A DNA stretch of 64,000 nt from Limiplasma sp034927815 (GCA_034927815.1 JAYFPK010000014.1:57719-121718); one strand, 5' to 3'; positions 25,526 through 34,493 are shown, numbered from the stretch's first letter. The notes: generated by a model from the sequence alone, not told the origin. A program made the numbers and translations.

Positions 25526-27171
25526 GGTTTCCCATCCCCTTCATCCTCTTTCGCCTCGGCCTGCTCAGGGGTGTTGTAGGCCACCTTGGACACGTCGTGG
25601 GTATGGAATTGCTCGGGCAAGGCATGATGTTCTTCCGTTTCATCCTCGTCTTGCTTGCCAGGGGCGTGGACTTCATGCCCAAACCAGTTCAAAATAGCCT
25701 TGCGCAGCTGCGCCTCGCTGTTTTCATCCATTTCTCCCGTGGCGTTCAGCCGCTGGACCAGCTCCCCATAGCCCGCCTCAAAATATCCCGGAAACTCCGC
25801 TTTGAACTGCAACAGGGTCTTATGGTCGATGTTTTTGGGCAAAAGCCCTTGGGTAGCGGCGTAGAGAAAGGCCACCTCCAGCGCCAGGTGCATGGGGGCG
25901 TTGTTGCGCTGCTTGCAAAGCTCCGTGAGGTTCGCCCCGTATTTGAGCTTATCCTGGGTGGCCGTGTCCATGTCGCTGGCAAATTGGGCAAAAACCTGCA
26001 ATTCCCTGTATTGGGCCAGCTCCAGCCGCAGGGTGCCGGCCACCTTGCGCATGGCCTTGCGCTGGGCCGCGCCGCCTACGCGGCTTACGGAGAGGCCGCC
26101 GTTGATGGCAGGCCGGATGCCCTCCCGGAACAGCTCCGTATCCAAAAAAATCTGGCCGTCGGTGATGGAAATCACGTTGGTGGGAATATAGGCGGAAATA
26201 TCCCCCGCCTGGGTTTCAATGATGGGAAGGGCCGTCAGCGAGCCTCCCCCCATCTCCTCGCTAAGGTTCGCCGCCCGCTCCAGCAGCCGCGAGTGCAGGT
26301 AAAACACGTCGCCGGGGTACGCCTCCCGCCCCGGCGGGCGGTGCAGCAGCAAGGACATGGAGCGGTAGGCCACCGCGTGCTTGCTCAAATCATCGTAGAT
26401 GATCAGCGCGTCCCGGCCCTGGCGCATGAACCACTCCGCCATGGCGCAGCCCGCGTAAGGGGCGATGTACTGCATGGTGGCGCTCTCCGCCGCCGTGGCG
26501 CTGACCACGATGGTATACTCCATGGCCCCCCGCTCCCGCAGGTGGGTGATGAGCTGGGCGACGCTGGAGGCCTTTTGCCCGATGGCTACGTATACGCATA
26601 CCACGTTTGCGTTCTTTTGGTTGAGGATCGTATCGATGGCGATGCTGGTTTTGCCGGTCTGCCTGTCCCCGATGATCAGCTCCCGCTGGCCCCGGCCGAT
26701 GGGAACCATGGCGTCAATAGCCATCAGCCCGGTTTGCAAGGGCTTGTTCACGGGCTTGCGGTGCAAAATCGGCGGAGCCGCCACCTCAATGGGGCAAAAC
26801 TCCGCTTGGGTGATCCGCTCCGCGCCGTCCAGCAGCAGGCCCAGGGGGCTTACCACATGGCCCAGCAGCCCCTCGCCGCAGGGCACGGAAAGCACTTTGC
26901 CCGTGCCAAAGGCCGCCATCCCCACGGAGATTTCAGCCTCGTCGCTCAACGCCACGCCATAGACCTGTTTTTCCTCCAGGTTCATGGCGATGGCATAGCC
27001 CCCGCTTTCCATTTCGATCAGCTCGCCCAGCTTGCAGTCGTTCAGGCCGTCCATGCGCACCACGCCGTCGCCCACAAACAAAACCTTGCCGGTGCTGCGG
27101 ACATCCACGCCGCGCTGAAAATCGCCCAGGCGCTCCCGCAGGCTTTGCGCCACTTGATTCCAATCATGCAT
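25522..27171 (-). CDS. atpA: ATP synthase alpha subunit with C-terminal extension, 549 aa
   Basis: Non-catalytic F1 subunit: P-loop GDRQTGKT, LIIYDDLSKHAVAYR and the regulatory AINGGLSVSRVGGAAQ segment are all present. The first 20 residues can form the helix that binds delta. About 45 residues beyond the usual end form an acidic, His-containing tail (GKQDEDETEEHHALPEQF) of low complexity; typical bacterial alpha subunits are 500-510 residues. The gene lies 1 base after atpH. Confidence 0.97.
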   Translation of the reverse strand: MHDWNQVAQSLRERLGDFQRGVDVRSTGKVLFVGDGVVRMDGLNDCKLGELIEMESGGYAIAMNLEEKQVYGVALSDEAEISVGMAAFGTGKVLSVPCGEGLLGHVVSPLGLLLDGAERITQAEFCPIEVAAPPILHRKPVNKPLQTGLMAIDAMVPIGRGQRELIIGDRQTGKTSIAIDTILNQKNANVVCVYVAIGQKASSVAQLITHLRERGAMEYTIVVSATAAESATMQYIAPYAGCAMAEWFMRQGRDALIIYDDLSKHAVAYRSMSLLLHRPPGREAYPGDVFYLHSRLLERAANLSEEMGGGSLTALPIIETQAGDISAYIPTNVISITDGQIFLDTELFREGIRPAINGGLSVSRVGGAAQRKAMRKVAGTLRLELAQYRELQVFAQFASDMDTATQDKLKYGANLTELCKQRNNAPMHLALEVAFLYAATQGLLPKNIDHKTLLQFKAEFPGYFEAGYGELVQRLNATGEMDENSEAQLRKAILNWFGHEVHAPGKQDEDETEEHHALPEQFHTHDVSKVAYNTPEQAEAKEDEGDGKP

Positions 27172-27172
27172 G

Positions 27173-27535
27173 TCACCGCACCTCCTCGTCAGGGCGCGTC
27201 AGCATCTTGTGCAAGGCGGTCAGCTGCCCGCGTAACGTGCCGTCATAGCTATAGCCGTTCAGCTCCACGCGGATGCCCGCCAGCTGCTTTGCATCCACAT
27301 GGCAGCTCAAGGTCACGCGCCTGCCCAGAAGCTCCTCAAAACGCCTGGCAACGCGCTGCTGCTGCTCCTGGGACAGGGGCATGCCCGTTACAATACGCCC
27401 GCGAAGAACTTCCTCCGAAGGCTCCGCACAGGCCTCCTGCCCACTTCCCAGCTCCGCTTCCAGGTTGAAGGAGCTTTTGGCCTTGGCATTGCCCAGGGGC
27501 TGCCCTTGCCCGGCCCTGATTTCCCCATCCTCCAT
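27173..27535 (-). CDS. atpH: Shortened ATP synthase delta subunit, C-terminal domain only, 120 aa
   Basis: Residues 45-115 match the C-terminal OSCP/delta domain (RGRIVTGMPLSQEQQQRV, LLGRRVTLSCHVDAKQLAGI, VELNGYSYDGTLRGQLTAL). The six-helix N-terminal domain of about 105 residues, which normally caps the alpha subunits, is absent. The first 45 residues are polar, low complexity and unlike it. There is no room for it elsewhere, since atpF ends 2 bases upstream and atpA begins 1 base downstream. The usual length is about 180 residues. This is either a real minimal delta or the product of an internal deletion. Confidence 0.88.
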   Translation of the reverse strand: MEDGEIRAGQGQPLGNAKAKSSFNLEAELGSGQEACAEPSEEVLRGRIVTGMPLSQEQQQRVARRFEELLGRRVTLSCHVDAKQLAGIRVELNGYSYDGTLRGQLTALHKMLTRPDEEVR

Positions 27536-27537
27536 GC

Positions 27538-28020
27538 CTAGACCACCTTTTTGAGAAATTCTTCCACCAGCTGCTCATGGTCCCGCTGGGTCACTTCCCG
27601 CTGCAAAAGCTTGCCGGCGAGCATCACGCTAAATCCGGCCACCTCGCCCCGCATTTCATCCCGGGCGCTTTGGCGCATGGATTCCGCTTCCTCCTGGGCC
27701 TGCTTCACGATATTTTCAGCTTCCGCGTGGGCGTCCTGGAGCACCTTTTCCGCCTGCTCCTGGGCCTGGGCCACGCTTTGGGCAACGATATCCGCAGCGG
27801 TTTTGCGCGCCGCCTCGATCTCTCCCTGGGCCGCTTGCTTTTGCTGTTCCAGGTCCTGTTGCGCGTCCGTCACGCTTTGCAGCTGCGCGGTCACGCTGTC
27901 CGTGCGGGCGCTCATGAACTTATGAACAGGCTTTAGAAGCAAGAAATACAACGCCACCAGCAAGATCGCCGCATTGATGATATGCAACGCAATGGAGTGT
28001 GGGTTAAACAAGCCTTCCAC
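27538..28020 (-). CDS. atpF: ATP synthase b subunit, 160 aa
   Basis: One N-terminal helix (IALHIINAAILLVALYFLLL) and a long charged coiled coil (TAQLQSVTDAQQDLEQQKQA onward), ending in the delta-binding segment. Standard length and position between c and delta. It forms the peripheral stalk. Confidence 0.96.
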   Translation of the reverse strand: MEGLFNPHSIALHIINAAILLVALYFLLLKPVHKFMSARTDSVTAQLQSVTDAQQDLEQQKQAAQGEIEAARKTAADIVAQSVAQAQEQAEKVLQDAHAEAENIVKQAQEEAESMRQSARDEMRGEVAGFSVMLAGKLLQREVTQRDHEQLVEEFLKKVV

Positions 28021-28053
28021 GCCTCATCCCTCCTTGTGTCTTCATCGTTGCGC

Positions 28054-28299
28054 TTAGGCTACCTTGCCCCCAAGGATAAAGATGATGAGAATGCCCATCA
28101 GCAGGGCGTATACAGCGCAGGTTTCCATCAAAATCAAGCCGAACATCAAGGAGCTGTTGATCTTGCCCCCCGCCTCCGGTTGACGGGCGATGGCGTCCAC
28201 GGCCTTGCCGGTGGCATTGCCCATGGCCAGGGCGGCGCCCACTCCGCAAAGAGCTGTCAGGGCGGCGCCCAGGGCGATCAGTCCCAAGGTAATGTTCAT
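28054..28299 (-). CDS. atpE: ATP synthase c subunit, 81 aa
   Basis: Two-helix hairpin of the rotor ring, with the polar loop ARQPEA at residues 38-43 and ion-carrying Glu59 in LILMETCAVYAL. Of the usual sodium ligands, the helix-1 Gln is Met26 here, while Thr60 and Tyr64 are in place, so protons seem more likely than sodium. The second of two ATGs (28299) has the better 8-base spacing from AAGGAGG. Confidence 0.96.
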   Translation of the reverse strand: MNITLGLIALGAALTALCGVGAALAMGNATGKAVDAIARQPEAGGKINSSLMFGLILMETCAVYALLMGILIIFILGGKVA

Positions 28300-28362
28300 G
28301 TTCATATCCTCCTTATTTTTGGGTTTTCCACACATAGGCCAGGGGTTTGCAAGGGCTTTCCC

Positions 28363-29028
28363 CTACTCCATGACCTCGCTGACATAGATCAGCGTCAGCA
28401 GTCCAAGCACAAAGGTCTGAATCCCCACGTGCAGCACATTAAAATAGGAAGCCACAATGGAGGGCAAGATCAGGGGGGCCGCCGCATAAATGAGCTGCAT
28501 GATGATGCCGCCCACCATGACGTTGGCAAAAAGACGGATGGCGATGGAGCAGGGCGCGATGAAATCCGTCAGCACGCGAATGGGCAGCACCACCGGGGAG
28601 GGGGTCGCCAACCCATGGATGCGGCCCTTGATGCCCCGGAACTTCAACCCCGTCACATTCACCAGCAAAAATGTGCAAAGCCCCATGGCCAGGGTACAGT
28701 TGATATCCTCCGTGGCGGGAGCGATTCCGAAAAGCTCTATCACGGTGGTAAAAAACACATAGGTCATGGAGGTAGCCACCACAGGCGCCACAAACTCGCT
28801 GGCCTCCCCCACCTTGCCCGCGCTCCAGCGGTATATTCCGTCCACTACCAGCTCCAGAACGTTTTGAACGCCCGCCGGCTTCTCCTTCATCTTGCGGACC
28901 ACCAAAAGGTGAAGAACCGCCAGCCCCGCGATCAGCACGGCCAGCACGCACCAGGCGGTCACCACGGATTGGCCCACGTTGAACCCGCCGATGTAAAAGG
29001 GTTTTTGCTCCAGGCTTACTTCCAGCAC
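28363..29028 (-). CDS. atpB: ATP synthase a subunit, 221 aa
   Basis: Membrane stator subunit with the essential Arg165 in SIAIRLFANVMVGG and the conserved helix LLVNVTGLKFRGIKG ahead of it. Five to six helices; slightly shorter than enterobacterial AtpB but normal for Clostridia. Together with the c ring it forms the ion path. Confidence 0.96.
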   Translation of the reverse strand: MLEVSLEQKPFYIGGFNVGQSVVTAWCVLAVLIAGLAVLHLLVVRKMKEKPAGVQNVLELVVDGIYRWSAGKVGEASEFVAPVVATSMTYVFFTTVIELFGIAPATEDINCTLAMGLCTFLLVNVTGLKFRGIKGRIHGLATPSPVVLPIRVLTDFIAPCSIAIRLFANVMVGGIIMQLIYAAAPLILPSIVASYFNVLHVGIQTFVLGLLTLIYVSEVME

Positions 29029-29226
29029 TTACTTCACCTCCTTCTTTTGCGCCTTGCGGTACAGCGCAACGTTTCCCGCAAGCATGGTGGCTGAGCCCAA
29101 CGCCACAAAGAAAAGCAGCAATGGGATGGAGAGGATGCCCAAGGCCACCAATAGGATTGCCCAAAGGGAAAGCTTTACGACAAAAAGCCATGGCTTGGGC
29201 TTTCCGCCCGCCATGGCGCGTCGCAT
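29029..29226 (-). CDS. Small membrane protein before atpB, AtpI-like position, 65 aa
   Basis: A basic N-terminus is followed by one long or two short hydrophobic helices (LWAILLVALGILSIPLLLFF, then ALGSATMLAGNVALY) and a basic tail. It abuts atpB (stop 29029, atpB ATG 29028). Position and topology suggest an AtpI/AtpZ-type assembly or magnesium-related factor, but it is shorter than AtpI and the resemblance is only topological. No strong ribosome site precedes ATG 29226; it may be coupled to the tiny ORF upstream. Confidence 0.6.
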   Translation of the reverse strand: MRRAMAGGKPKPWLFVVKLSLWAILLVALGILSIPLLLFFVALGSATMLAGNVALYRKAQKKEVK

Positions 29227-29229
29227 CAA

Positions 29230-29319
29230 CTAGATTTGGAAGATTCCAAAAGCGACGCTGCCCACGCCAACCAGCGCAAAGCCCCACCATGGCACCGCGC
29301 GAAGCATTTCCCCCAGCAT
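29230..29319 (-). CDS. Tiny single-helix membrane ORF at the head of the atp operon, 29 aa
   Basis: ATG 29319 follows AAGGGA by 6 bases, and an in-frame stop lies just upstream, so the start is bounded. The product is one hydrophobic segment (VPWWGFALVGVGSVAFGI, residues 9-26). It ends 3 bases before the next ORF starts. It could be a micro-protein of the AtpZ/AtpI kind, or a leader ORF that supplies translational coupling. Confidence 0.45.
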   Translation of the reverse strand: MLGEMLRAVPWWGFALVGVGSVAFGIFQI

Positions 29320-29409
29320 CGTCTATCCCTTGCTTTCTCCCGGTCCTGTCTTTGGGGACAAGGCCTTGGCATGCATCATCCGGGAGGCGTCACCGCCGCT
29401 CAATATCAC

Positions 29410-29415
29410 ATTATA
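29410..29415 (-). promoter_or_regulatory. -10 box of the atp operon
   Basis: TATAAT on the minus strand about 90 bases upstream of the first small ORF; the -35 is weak (TCCCAC). The region 29320-29520 between it and the terminator of the next gene holds no other feature. Confidence 0.5.
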
Positions 29416-29520
29416 TCACATTTCCGAAAAGTGGGAAGCGGTAAAAGAGAAAACCCGGGAGATTTTGGCGCATTTTTGCCCGTTGGAGGGCTCACAGGGT
29501 CCCTTCCCACAGCTTCCATA

Positions 29521-29582
29521 GAAAAACCCCGCCCTGGGGCCGGGCTGGCGATGATAACGGCATCGCAGCCAGGCCCCAGGGC
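29521..29582 (-). terminator. Terminator of the GH106-like/AllA-like operon
   Basis: Long stem with arms GCCCTGGGGCC / GGCCCCAGGGC, continued by GCGATG / CATCGC, a 7-base loop, then GGGGTTTTTC on the minus strand. It lies 45 bases past the AllA-like stop. Confidence 0.88.
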
Positions 29583-29627
29583 AGGGATGGGAAGGGTCAC
29601 TCTCCCTGGAAACAGCGAATCATCTGT

Positions 29628-30119
29628 TCACAGGTCCGCCACCACCAGCTCCAGGTCCATTTCCTTCATGGAAAGGAGCTCCTTGTCGTTCTTGCCGGTA
29701 TCCGCCGCGTACAACACCAGGCATGGCGCTTCTTTGGCAAAGCATTTGGGGGCTTCGTGCCATACCCCCTTGCCCAGCACGGCGATTTCTCCGGCCCGGA
29801 GGTACAGGGCCGCAAAATGGTCGGGACGGGGCGCGCCTTCAAAGGCCTCCGCCTTGCCCAGCACCAAAAGGACATCCTCCTTCAAAGGCGCGATGATCTC
29901 TTCACTGTTTACATGGCGCTCCAACACGGCTTGATGGAAATCCCCCGTGTATTTAGGCGTCACCACCCCCAGCTCCACAGCGCCCATAGGCGACTGGGCC
30001 AGGTTTTCATGCCAGTCAAACCCGGGGCTGCGGTAGGAAGGGACTTGGGGGGTGATCAGCCTGCCGAAGGGCGCGAAGCTCTCCTGGGTGGCGGGACGAA
30101 GGGCCAGTGCAATGCGCAT
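29628..30119 (-). CDS. Ureidoglycolate lyase (AllA)-like cupin protein, 163 aa
   Basis: Cupin-type small protein. RHVNSEEIIAPLKEDVLLVL and LRAGEIAVLGKGVWHEAP match the AllA fold, including the conserved GVWH near residue 118. AllA releases glyoxylate from ureidoglycolate, but no allantoin genes are present. It lies 11 bases after a GH106-like glycosidase and under a LacI-type regulator, so it more likely acts on a sugar-derived product. Function is inferred from context only. Confidence 0.7.
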   Translation of the reverse strand: MRIALALRPATQESFAPFGRLITPQVPSYRSPGFDWHENLAQSPMGAVELGVVTPKYTGDFHQAVLERHVNSEEIIAPLKEDVLLVLGKAEAFEGAPRPDHFAALYLRAGEIAVLGKGVWHEAPKCFAKEAPCLVLYAADTGKNDKELLSMKEMDLELVVADL

Positions 30120-30130
30120 GGGAACGCCTC

Positions 30131-33100
30131 CTAATACAGAACCTCATAGCGGTCGTAGGGAATGATCCGGGCGGAAAACAGGCCGGAGGGGATGCGGGTG
30201 GCTTCCAGCAGGTTGGAAAGGGTATTGATCACCCGTATCTCGATCAGGTTCTCCCCGGCCTCAAGGGCATCGCTCACGTCCACCCGGTAAGGCCGCCACA
30301 GGCGCGTGCCCACGGGCTTGCCGTTGACGCTCACCTCCAGCACGTCCGCGCCAAGCTCCGCCTCCAGCACCAGCTTTTTGCCGGTATACTCCGGGGGCAG
30401 GACCATAGCCTGCCGGTAGATGCCGGTTCCCGCATAGTAGGGGAAGCCCTGGGATACCCAATCCCCCATGCGGATGGCCTCCAGGGGAGGCGCAATGAAC
30501 TGGTCCCCTTCTCCTTCTCCACCCACGGCGAAGGTGCCGATGAGCTTGAGCGGGTCCAGCAGGCCGTCCATCTTCCCGCGGGCGGTGATGCGCAGCAGCA
30601 GGAGGTTATCGCCCAGCCTCGCGTAGGGGGCCAGGGGCACGGTGCGGATTTCCGCGTCCAGGTAGGAGCGCTCAGGGGTTTGCGTCACTTGCCGTCCGTT
30701 CACATACAGGGTATGGCTCTCGCCCTTGAAGCCGTCGATCATCAGCTTCAAATCCCCGGGCAGGTAACGGGCCTCAAAGGAGGCCGCGAACCAGAGGTCC
30801 ACGGGATAGTCCTGGGTCTCCCGCTCAAAAGGCAGCTGCATTTCCCAAGCGCCCATGCGGAAATCCAGCCACTCCTGGGGGGGAGCTGAAATTGCCTCCG
30901 GGCGGACCGTCCCGTCCTCCATGGCGAATTTCCAGTTTTGGATTACCAGGGCGTTGGGCTTGTCAATGGCAAAGCTCCATTCCTGGGCAAAGGAGAGCTC
31001 CGCCAAAGGCGCTTGAGCGGGTACGGACAACGCCCTTTCCTCCCCCTGAACGCTCAGCAAAATGCTTCCGGGCTTCTCCAGGCGGCCATAGCCATAGACG
31101 CGGCCATTTTCCACCCGCTGAATATGAAGGTCCGAGGCCTGCACATGGGCGGCCTGGGGCCCCTCCGCCACGCTGACCATGGCGGAGCCATAGGCGGTCA
31201 GCGCTATCTGGAAACGGGTTTTGCCATCCCGGACGGTATACACCGGCAAAACGGCCATGGAGCCGTCCTCCAGGTTCCACAGTTCCGGGGCATACTCTCC
31301 CAGCAAGGAGACGGTGATGTTCCTGGGCTCGGCGGTGGGGTTGATGAGGAAGAAGAAATCCCGCCCGTCCTTTACCCGGTGCAGGGAAAACACCTCGTCG
31401 GAGTCGATTTCGATCTCCGGGGTAATGCACTCCCGCATGCCCCTGTCCAGCAAGGCTACCGCATCCTGCCTCCACAGCCCTTGCCCGGCGAAGAAGACGG
31501 TCTTTCCCCCAGAGGGATGATCCTTGGCTTCCAAGGACAGCGCGTCGGTTTCCCCGGAGAGGAAGGCATCCCGCAGGGCCCCGGGTTCCTGGCCAAACAG
31601 CGCCTGGATGCGCCCGGAAACGTCGCCGCTGTCGCCATCCACCAGCTTGTAAGGCAGCAAAGCGTCTCCCCCCACCTTGCCCCCGGCGCAGACCAGCTTT
31701 TCCATCATCTCCAAAGTGCTTCCCTTGATGTGGGTCACAGGGGGCAGCAGCAGCATTTCATAGCGCTCCCCGCGGATGGTCAGCGCTCCGTCCTGAATCT
31801 CGCACTCCGCCAGGGTGTCCTCGTCCAGGTAGTCGAAGTCCATATGCAGCCGCAGCAGCCGGTCCGTGAAGAACACGAAATCCCCCTCGGTGGCCTGGGA
31901 AATCTTATCCGTTACCTGGGGGCGGAAGTTGGCCCACATGGTATGGATGGGATAGAGCACGGCCACCTTGGCTACGTGGTAGCCGCCGGTCATCAGGTAG
32001 CCGATTCGGGAGAGGTATTCGTTGAAAAGGCCATACTGGGGCCACCAGGTATGGTGGTAGAACTGGGAGGGCGGCCAGTCCCGCTTGCGCTCCCCCTCGA
32101 TGGAATAGTGGTAGCCATGGGGGTTGAAAATATTCACGCCCAAGGCGTATTCCCAATCGGCGATCCATTTCATCCGCTCCATGGTGCAGTCCCAATACGC
32201 GCCGCCCATGGACTCGCAGATCAGCCGGGCGCTGCCGAACTGGTGGGCCGCCGAGGAGGCGATTTTCAGCGCCACATGCTCGTTGGGCATATCCCGTGCC
32301 CCTACCCGGGGATAGAGGTGGTCCACCCCCGTCATATGCATCTGGCGCAGGTGGTGGAACAGGTTCCCGCCGGATTTGCAATGCATGCGCACGGATTCCT
32401 CGTGCATCAGGTGCCCGGTGAAGATCACGTCGTTGCGGTCGCACCACGCGCGAATCTGCTTGTAATAGGTATCGTCGTACTGGTCCGAGAGGGCCCGCCA
32501 GAAATCGTGACGCACCTGCTCGCTGTCCGGGCCGATGTTGTAAAACAGCTTGGGCAGATGGGCTTTCAGGTCGTACCCGTTGCGCTCCCGGAAGATGCGG
32601 AACATCTTCTTGGACCAGGGCAAGGTGAAGTTGTTTTTGCCCAGCTCAAAGTAGAACATGGCGGGCTCGTCCGTATAAAAGCCCTGGGTTCCCGCCTCCC
32701 GGGAGAAGCTTCCGCCCTGGACGGCCTTGTAGCGCTCATGGGTGTATTCCAAAAAGCGGCGGGTGGTTTCGGGGTTCAGCACGTCCGCATACCAGCCGGC
32801 CTTACGCTCGATGAAATAAAATAGCTTCCAGGGACCCTTGGGGGCCTCCCAGGTAATCACCTTGTCAAAGGAAAGGGAGGGGGTGAGGTTCACAAACTCA
32901 AAGTTGCCCTTCTCCATGTCCTCCAGCTTGATGGCGCAGGCATAGATGGGCTCGGACTGCTCCAGGTTGAAATAGCGGGAGTCCGTTCCCTCCATAAAGG
33001 TGAAAAACTGGCCGGGGAGGTCGAACTGCTCCAATTGGAGATAGACGTTGGTCAGCTCCGGATCGTCCTTTTGGATGCTCTGCCCGGCAGTGCCGGAGGG

Positions 33101-33403
33101 CCAGTTGTACTCATCATACACCCACACCTGTAAGCCGATCTCCTGGGCCTTTTCGATGGTGAAGCGCACCCGGTCAAACCATTCCTCCCCCAAGTAGGGC
33201 ATATAATCCCGGATGCCGAAGCGGGCATGGATATACAGCCCGGGCATTCCCTTGGCGTAATACTCCCGGAGCTGGTACTCCATCTCCTCATAGCTCATTT
33301 CGCCATTCCAGAACCAAAAGGGCATGATGCCGAACTCTCGGGAGGGGTGGGTGAACTTTTCCCGGGACAGGGCTTCGCCCAATACCAATTTATCGCGATC
33401 CAT
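30131..33403 (-). CDS. GH106-like (alpha-L-rhamnosidase-type) glycoside hydrolase, 1090 aa
   Basis: The N-terminal catalytic barrel begins with FGIMPFWFWNGEMSYEEMEY, a hallmark of GH106-like proteins, and continues with LQVWVYDEYNWPSGTAG and ICESMGGAYWDCTMERMKW with candidate acidic residues. A middle beta-rich region and a C-terminal galactose-binding-like sandwich (GTGIYRQAMVLPPEYTGKKL) follow. No signal peptide: it should act in the cytosol on imported oligosaccharides. GH106 includes alpha-L-rhamnosidases; many relatives are untested, so the sugar is uncertain. ATG 33403 lies behind AAAGGAG, and the open frame upstream has no site. Confidence 0.82.
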   Translation of the reverse strand: MDRDKLVLGEALSREKFTHPSREFGIMPFWFWNGEMSYEEMEYQLREYYAKGMPGLYIHARFGIRDYMPYLGEEWFDRVRFTIEKAQEIGLQVWVYDEYNWPSGTAGQSIQKDDPELTNVYLQLEQFDLPGQFFTFMEGTDSRYFNLEQSEPIYACAIKLEDMEKGNFEFVNLTPSLSFDKVITWEAPKGPWKLFYFIERKAGWYADVLNPETTRRFLEYTHERYKAVQGGSFSREAGTQGFYTDEPAMFYFELGKNNFTLPWSKKMFRIFRERNGYDLKAHLPKLFYNIGPDSEQVRHDFWRALSDQYDDTYYKQIRAWCDRNDVIFTGHLMHEESVRMHCKSGGNLFHHLRQMHMTGVDHLYPRVGARDMPNEHVALKIASSAAHQFGSARLICESMGGAYWDCTMERMKWIADWEYALGVNIFNPHGYHYSIEGERKRDWPPSQFYHHTWWPQYGLFNEYLSRIGYLMTGGYHVAKVAVLYPIHTMWANFRPQVTDKISQATEGDFVFFTDRLLRLHMDFDYLDEDTLAECEIQDGALTIRGERYEMLLLPPVTHIKGSTLEMMEKLVCAGGKVGGDALLPYKLVDGDSGDVSGRIQALFGQEPGALRDAFLSGETDALSLEAKDHPSGGKTVFFAGQGLWRQDAVALLDRGMRECITPEIEIDSDEVFSLHRVKDGRDFFFLINPTAEPRNITVSLLGEYAPELWNLEDGSMAVLPVYTVRDGKTRFQIALTAYGSAMVSVAEGPQAAHVQASDLHIQRVENGRVYGYGRLEKPGSILLSVQGEERALSVPAQAPLAELSFAQEWSFAIDKPNALVIQNWKFAMEDGTVRPEAISAPPQEWLDFRMGAWEMQLPFERETQDYPVDLWFAASFEARYLPGDLKLMIDGFKGESHTLYVNGRQVTQTPERSYLDAEIRTVPLAPYARLGDNLLLLRITARGKMDGLLDPLKLIGTFAVGGEGEGDQFIAPPLEAIRMGDWVSQGFPYYAGTGIYRQAMVLPPEYTGKKLVLEAELGADVLEVSVNGKPVGTRLWRPYRVDVSDALEAGENLIEIRVINTLSNLLEATRIPSGLFSARIIPYDRYEVLY

Positions 33404-33464
33404 GACGGGGACGCTCCTTTCGTGCCTGAAATACAGAAATAGGAATCCGATGGAAAGAAAAAGG

Positions 33465-34493
33465 CTACGGCTTGGGAACAAAGGGCGCGGTGCTTTCCCG
33501 CAGCACCAATTCAGGCTCAAACTGAATCTGCTGCTTGGAGCGCAGCCGGTCTTCGATCTCCCCAAGGGCCACCCGCACGGTTTCCCGGCCGATCTCATAG
33601 GCGGGCTGCTTGACGGTGGTCAGGGGCACGTCCAGCAAGGCGGCAAAGGGAACATCGTCAAAGCCCACCAGGGAAATATCCTCCGGAACCTTCAGGCCCA
33701 TCTGCCGGATCCTTTGAAACGCGCCGAAGGCCATCATGTCGTTGAAGCAGAAAAGGGCGCTGATGGGGAGGCTCAAAAGCTCCTGGGCGGCCTGGGCGCC
33801 GCCCTCCGTGGTGTAGCGGCCGGAGCGGACGTACTTTTTGCAAAAGGGTACCCCCATGTCCGCGCAGGCCTGCATAGCGCCCTGGATCCGTTCGGTGTGG
33901 GTGTGCTGCAGGTCCTCGTCGCCGGTGATGTAGGCGATGTCCCTGTGGCCCAACTCCAGCAGGTGGGTCACGGCCTCGTAGGCCCCGGCGCGGTTGTTGA
34001 GCTTTACGGTGCTGCACCGGAAGGAGGGTTCCTCATGGTTGACCAGCACCACCGGAACGCTGGATTTCTGGATAAAGCTGCGGTACTCCCCGCGGGTTTG
34101 CGCGTCCACATCCGAGGCCACGGCCAGAATCAGGGCGTCCACCCCCCGGGAGGACAGCAGGCGCAGGCTGTCCAAATCATTTTGGGCCCGGTCGTTGGTG
34201 TTGATGAAGAGGATGTTCCAGCCGTGCTTGCGGGCCTCCTCATCGATGCCCAGGGCCAGCGTGGCATAGTATTGGTTGGCGATGTTGGGGATGATCAGGC
34301 CCAGGGTGTGGGTCTGCCGGGTCACCAAGCCCACGGCCAGCTGGTTGGGCACGTAATGCAGCCGCTTGGCGGTTTCCACAATCAGTTCCCGGCTTTCCGC
34401 GGATAGCTTGTTGGGCCTGTGGTTTAGCACCAGGGAGACGGCTGTGGGAGACAACCCTGTTTCCCTGGCGATGTCCTTGATCGTGACTCGCAC
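33465..34493 (-). CDS. LacI-family transcription regulator, 342 aa
   Basis: The N-terminal HTH (VTIKDIARETGLSPTAVSLV and the hinge helix that follows) is joined to a periplasmic-binding-protein-like effector domain (GLIIPNIANQYYATLALGID, later LGHRDIAYITGDED). It should repress the adjacent sugar genes until a sugar binds. The start is the GTG at 34493, 6 bases after GGAGG. It leads the leftward operon and is divergent from the large rightward locus. A 12-base palindrome in its own promoter suggests autoregulation. Confidence 0.95.
   Translation of the reverse strand: MRVTIKDIARETGLSPTAVSLVLNHRPNKLSAESRELIVETAKRLHYVPNQLAVGLVTRQTHTLGLIIPNIANQYYATLALGIDEEARKHGWNILFINTNDRAQNDLDSLRLLSSRGVDALILAVASDVDAQTRGEYRSFIQKSSVPVVLVNHEEPSFRCSTVKLNNRAGAYEAVTHLLELGHRDIAYITGDEDLQHTHTERIQGAMQACADMGVPFCKKYVRSGRYTTEGGAQAAQELLSLPISALFCFNDMMAFGAFQRIRQMGLKVPEDISLVGFDDVPFAALLDVPLTTVKQPAYEIGRETVRVALGEIEDRLRSKQQIQFEPELVLRESTAPFVPKP

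Noticed and set aside
25597..27468. 623-codon rightward frame opposite atpA
   Set aside because: Shadow of atpA; no independent evidence.
28054..28299. Sodium-driven ATP synthase
   Set aside because: The key helix-1 Gln is Met; Glu/Thr/Tyr alone are not enough.
30938..32824. 628-codon rightward frame opposite the GH106-like gene
   Set aside because: Antisense shadow; no motif, no start signal, and the opposite strand has clear family motifs.
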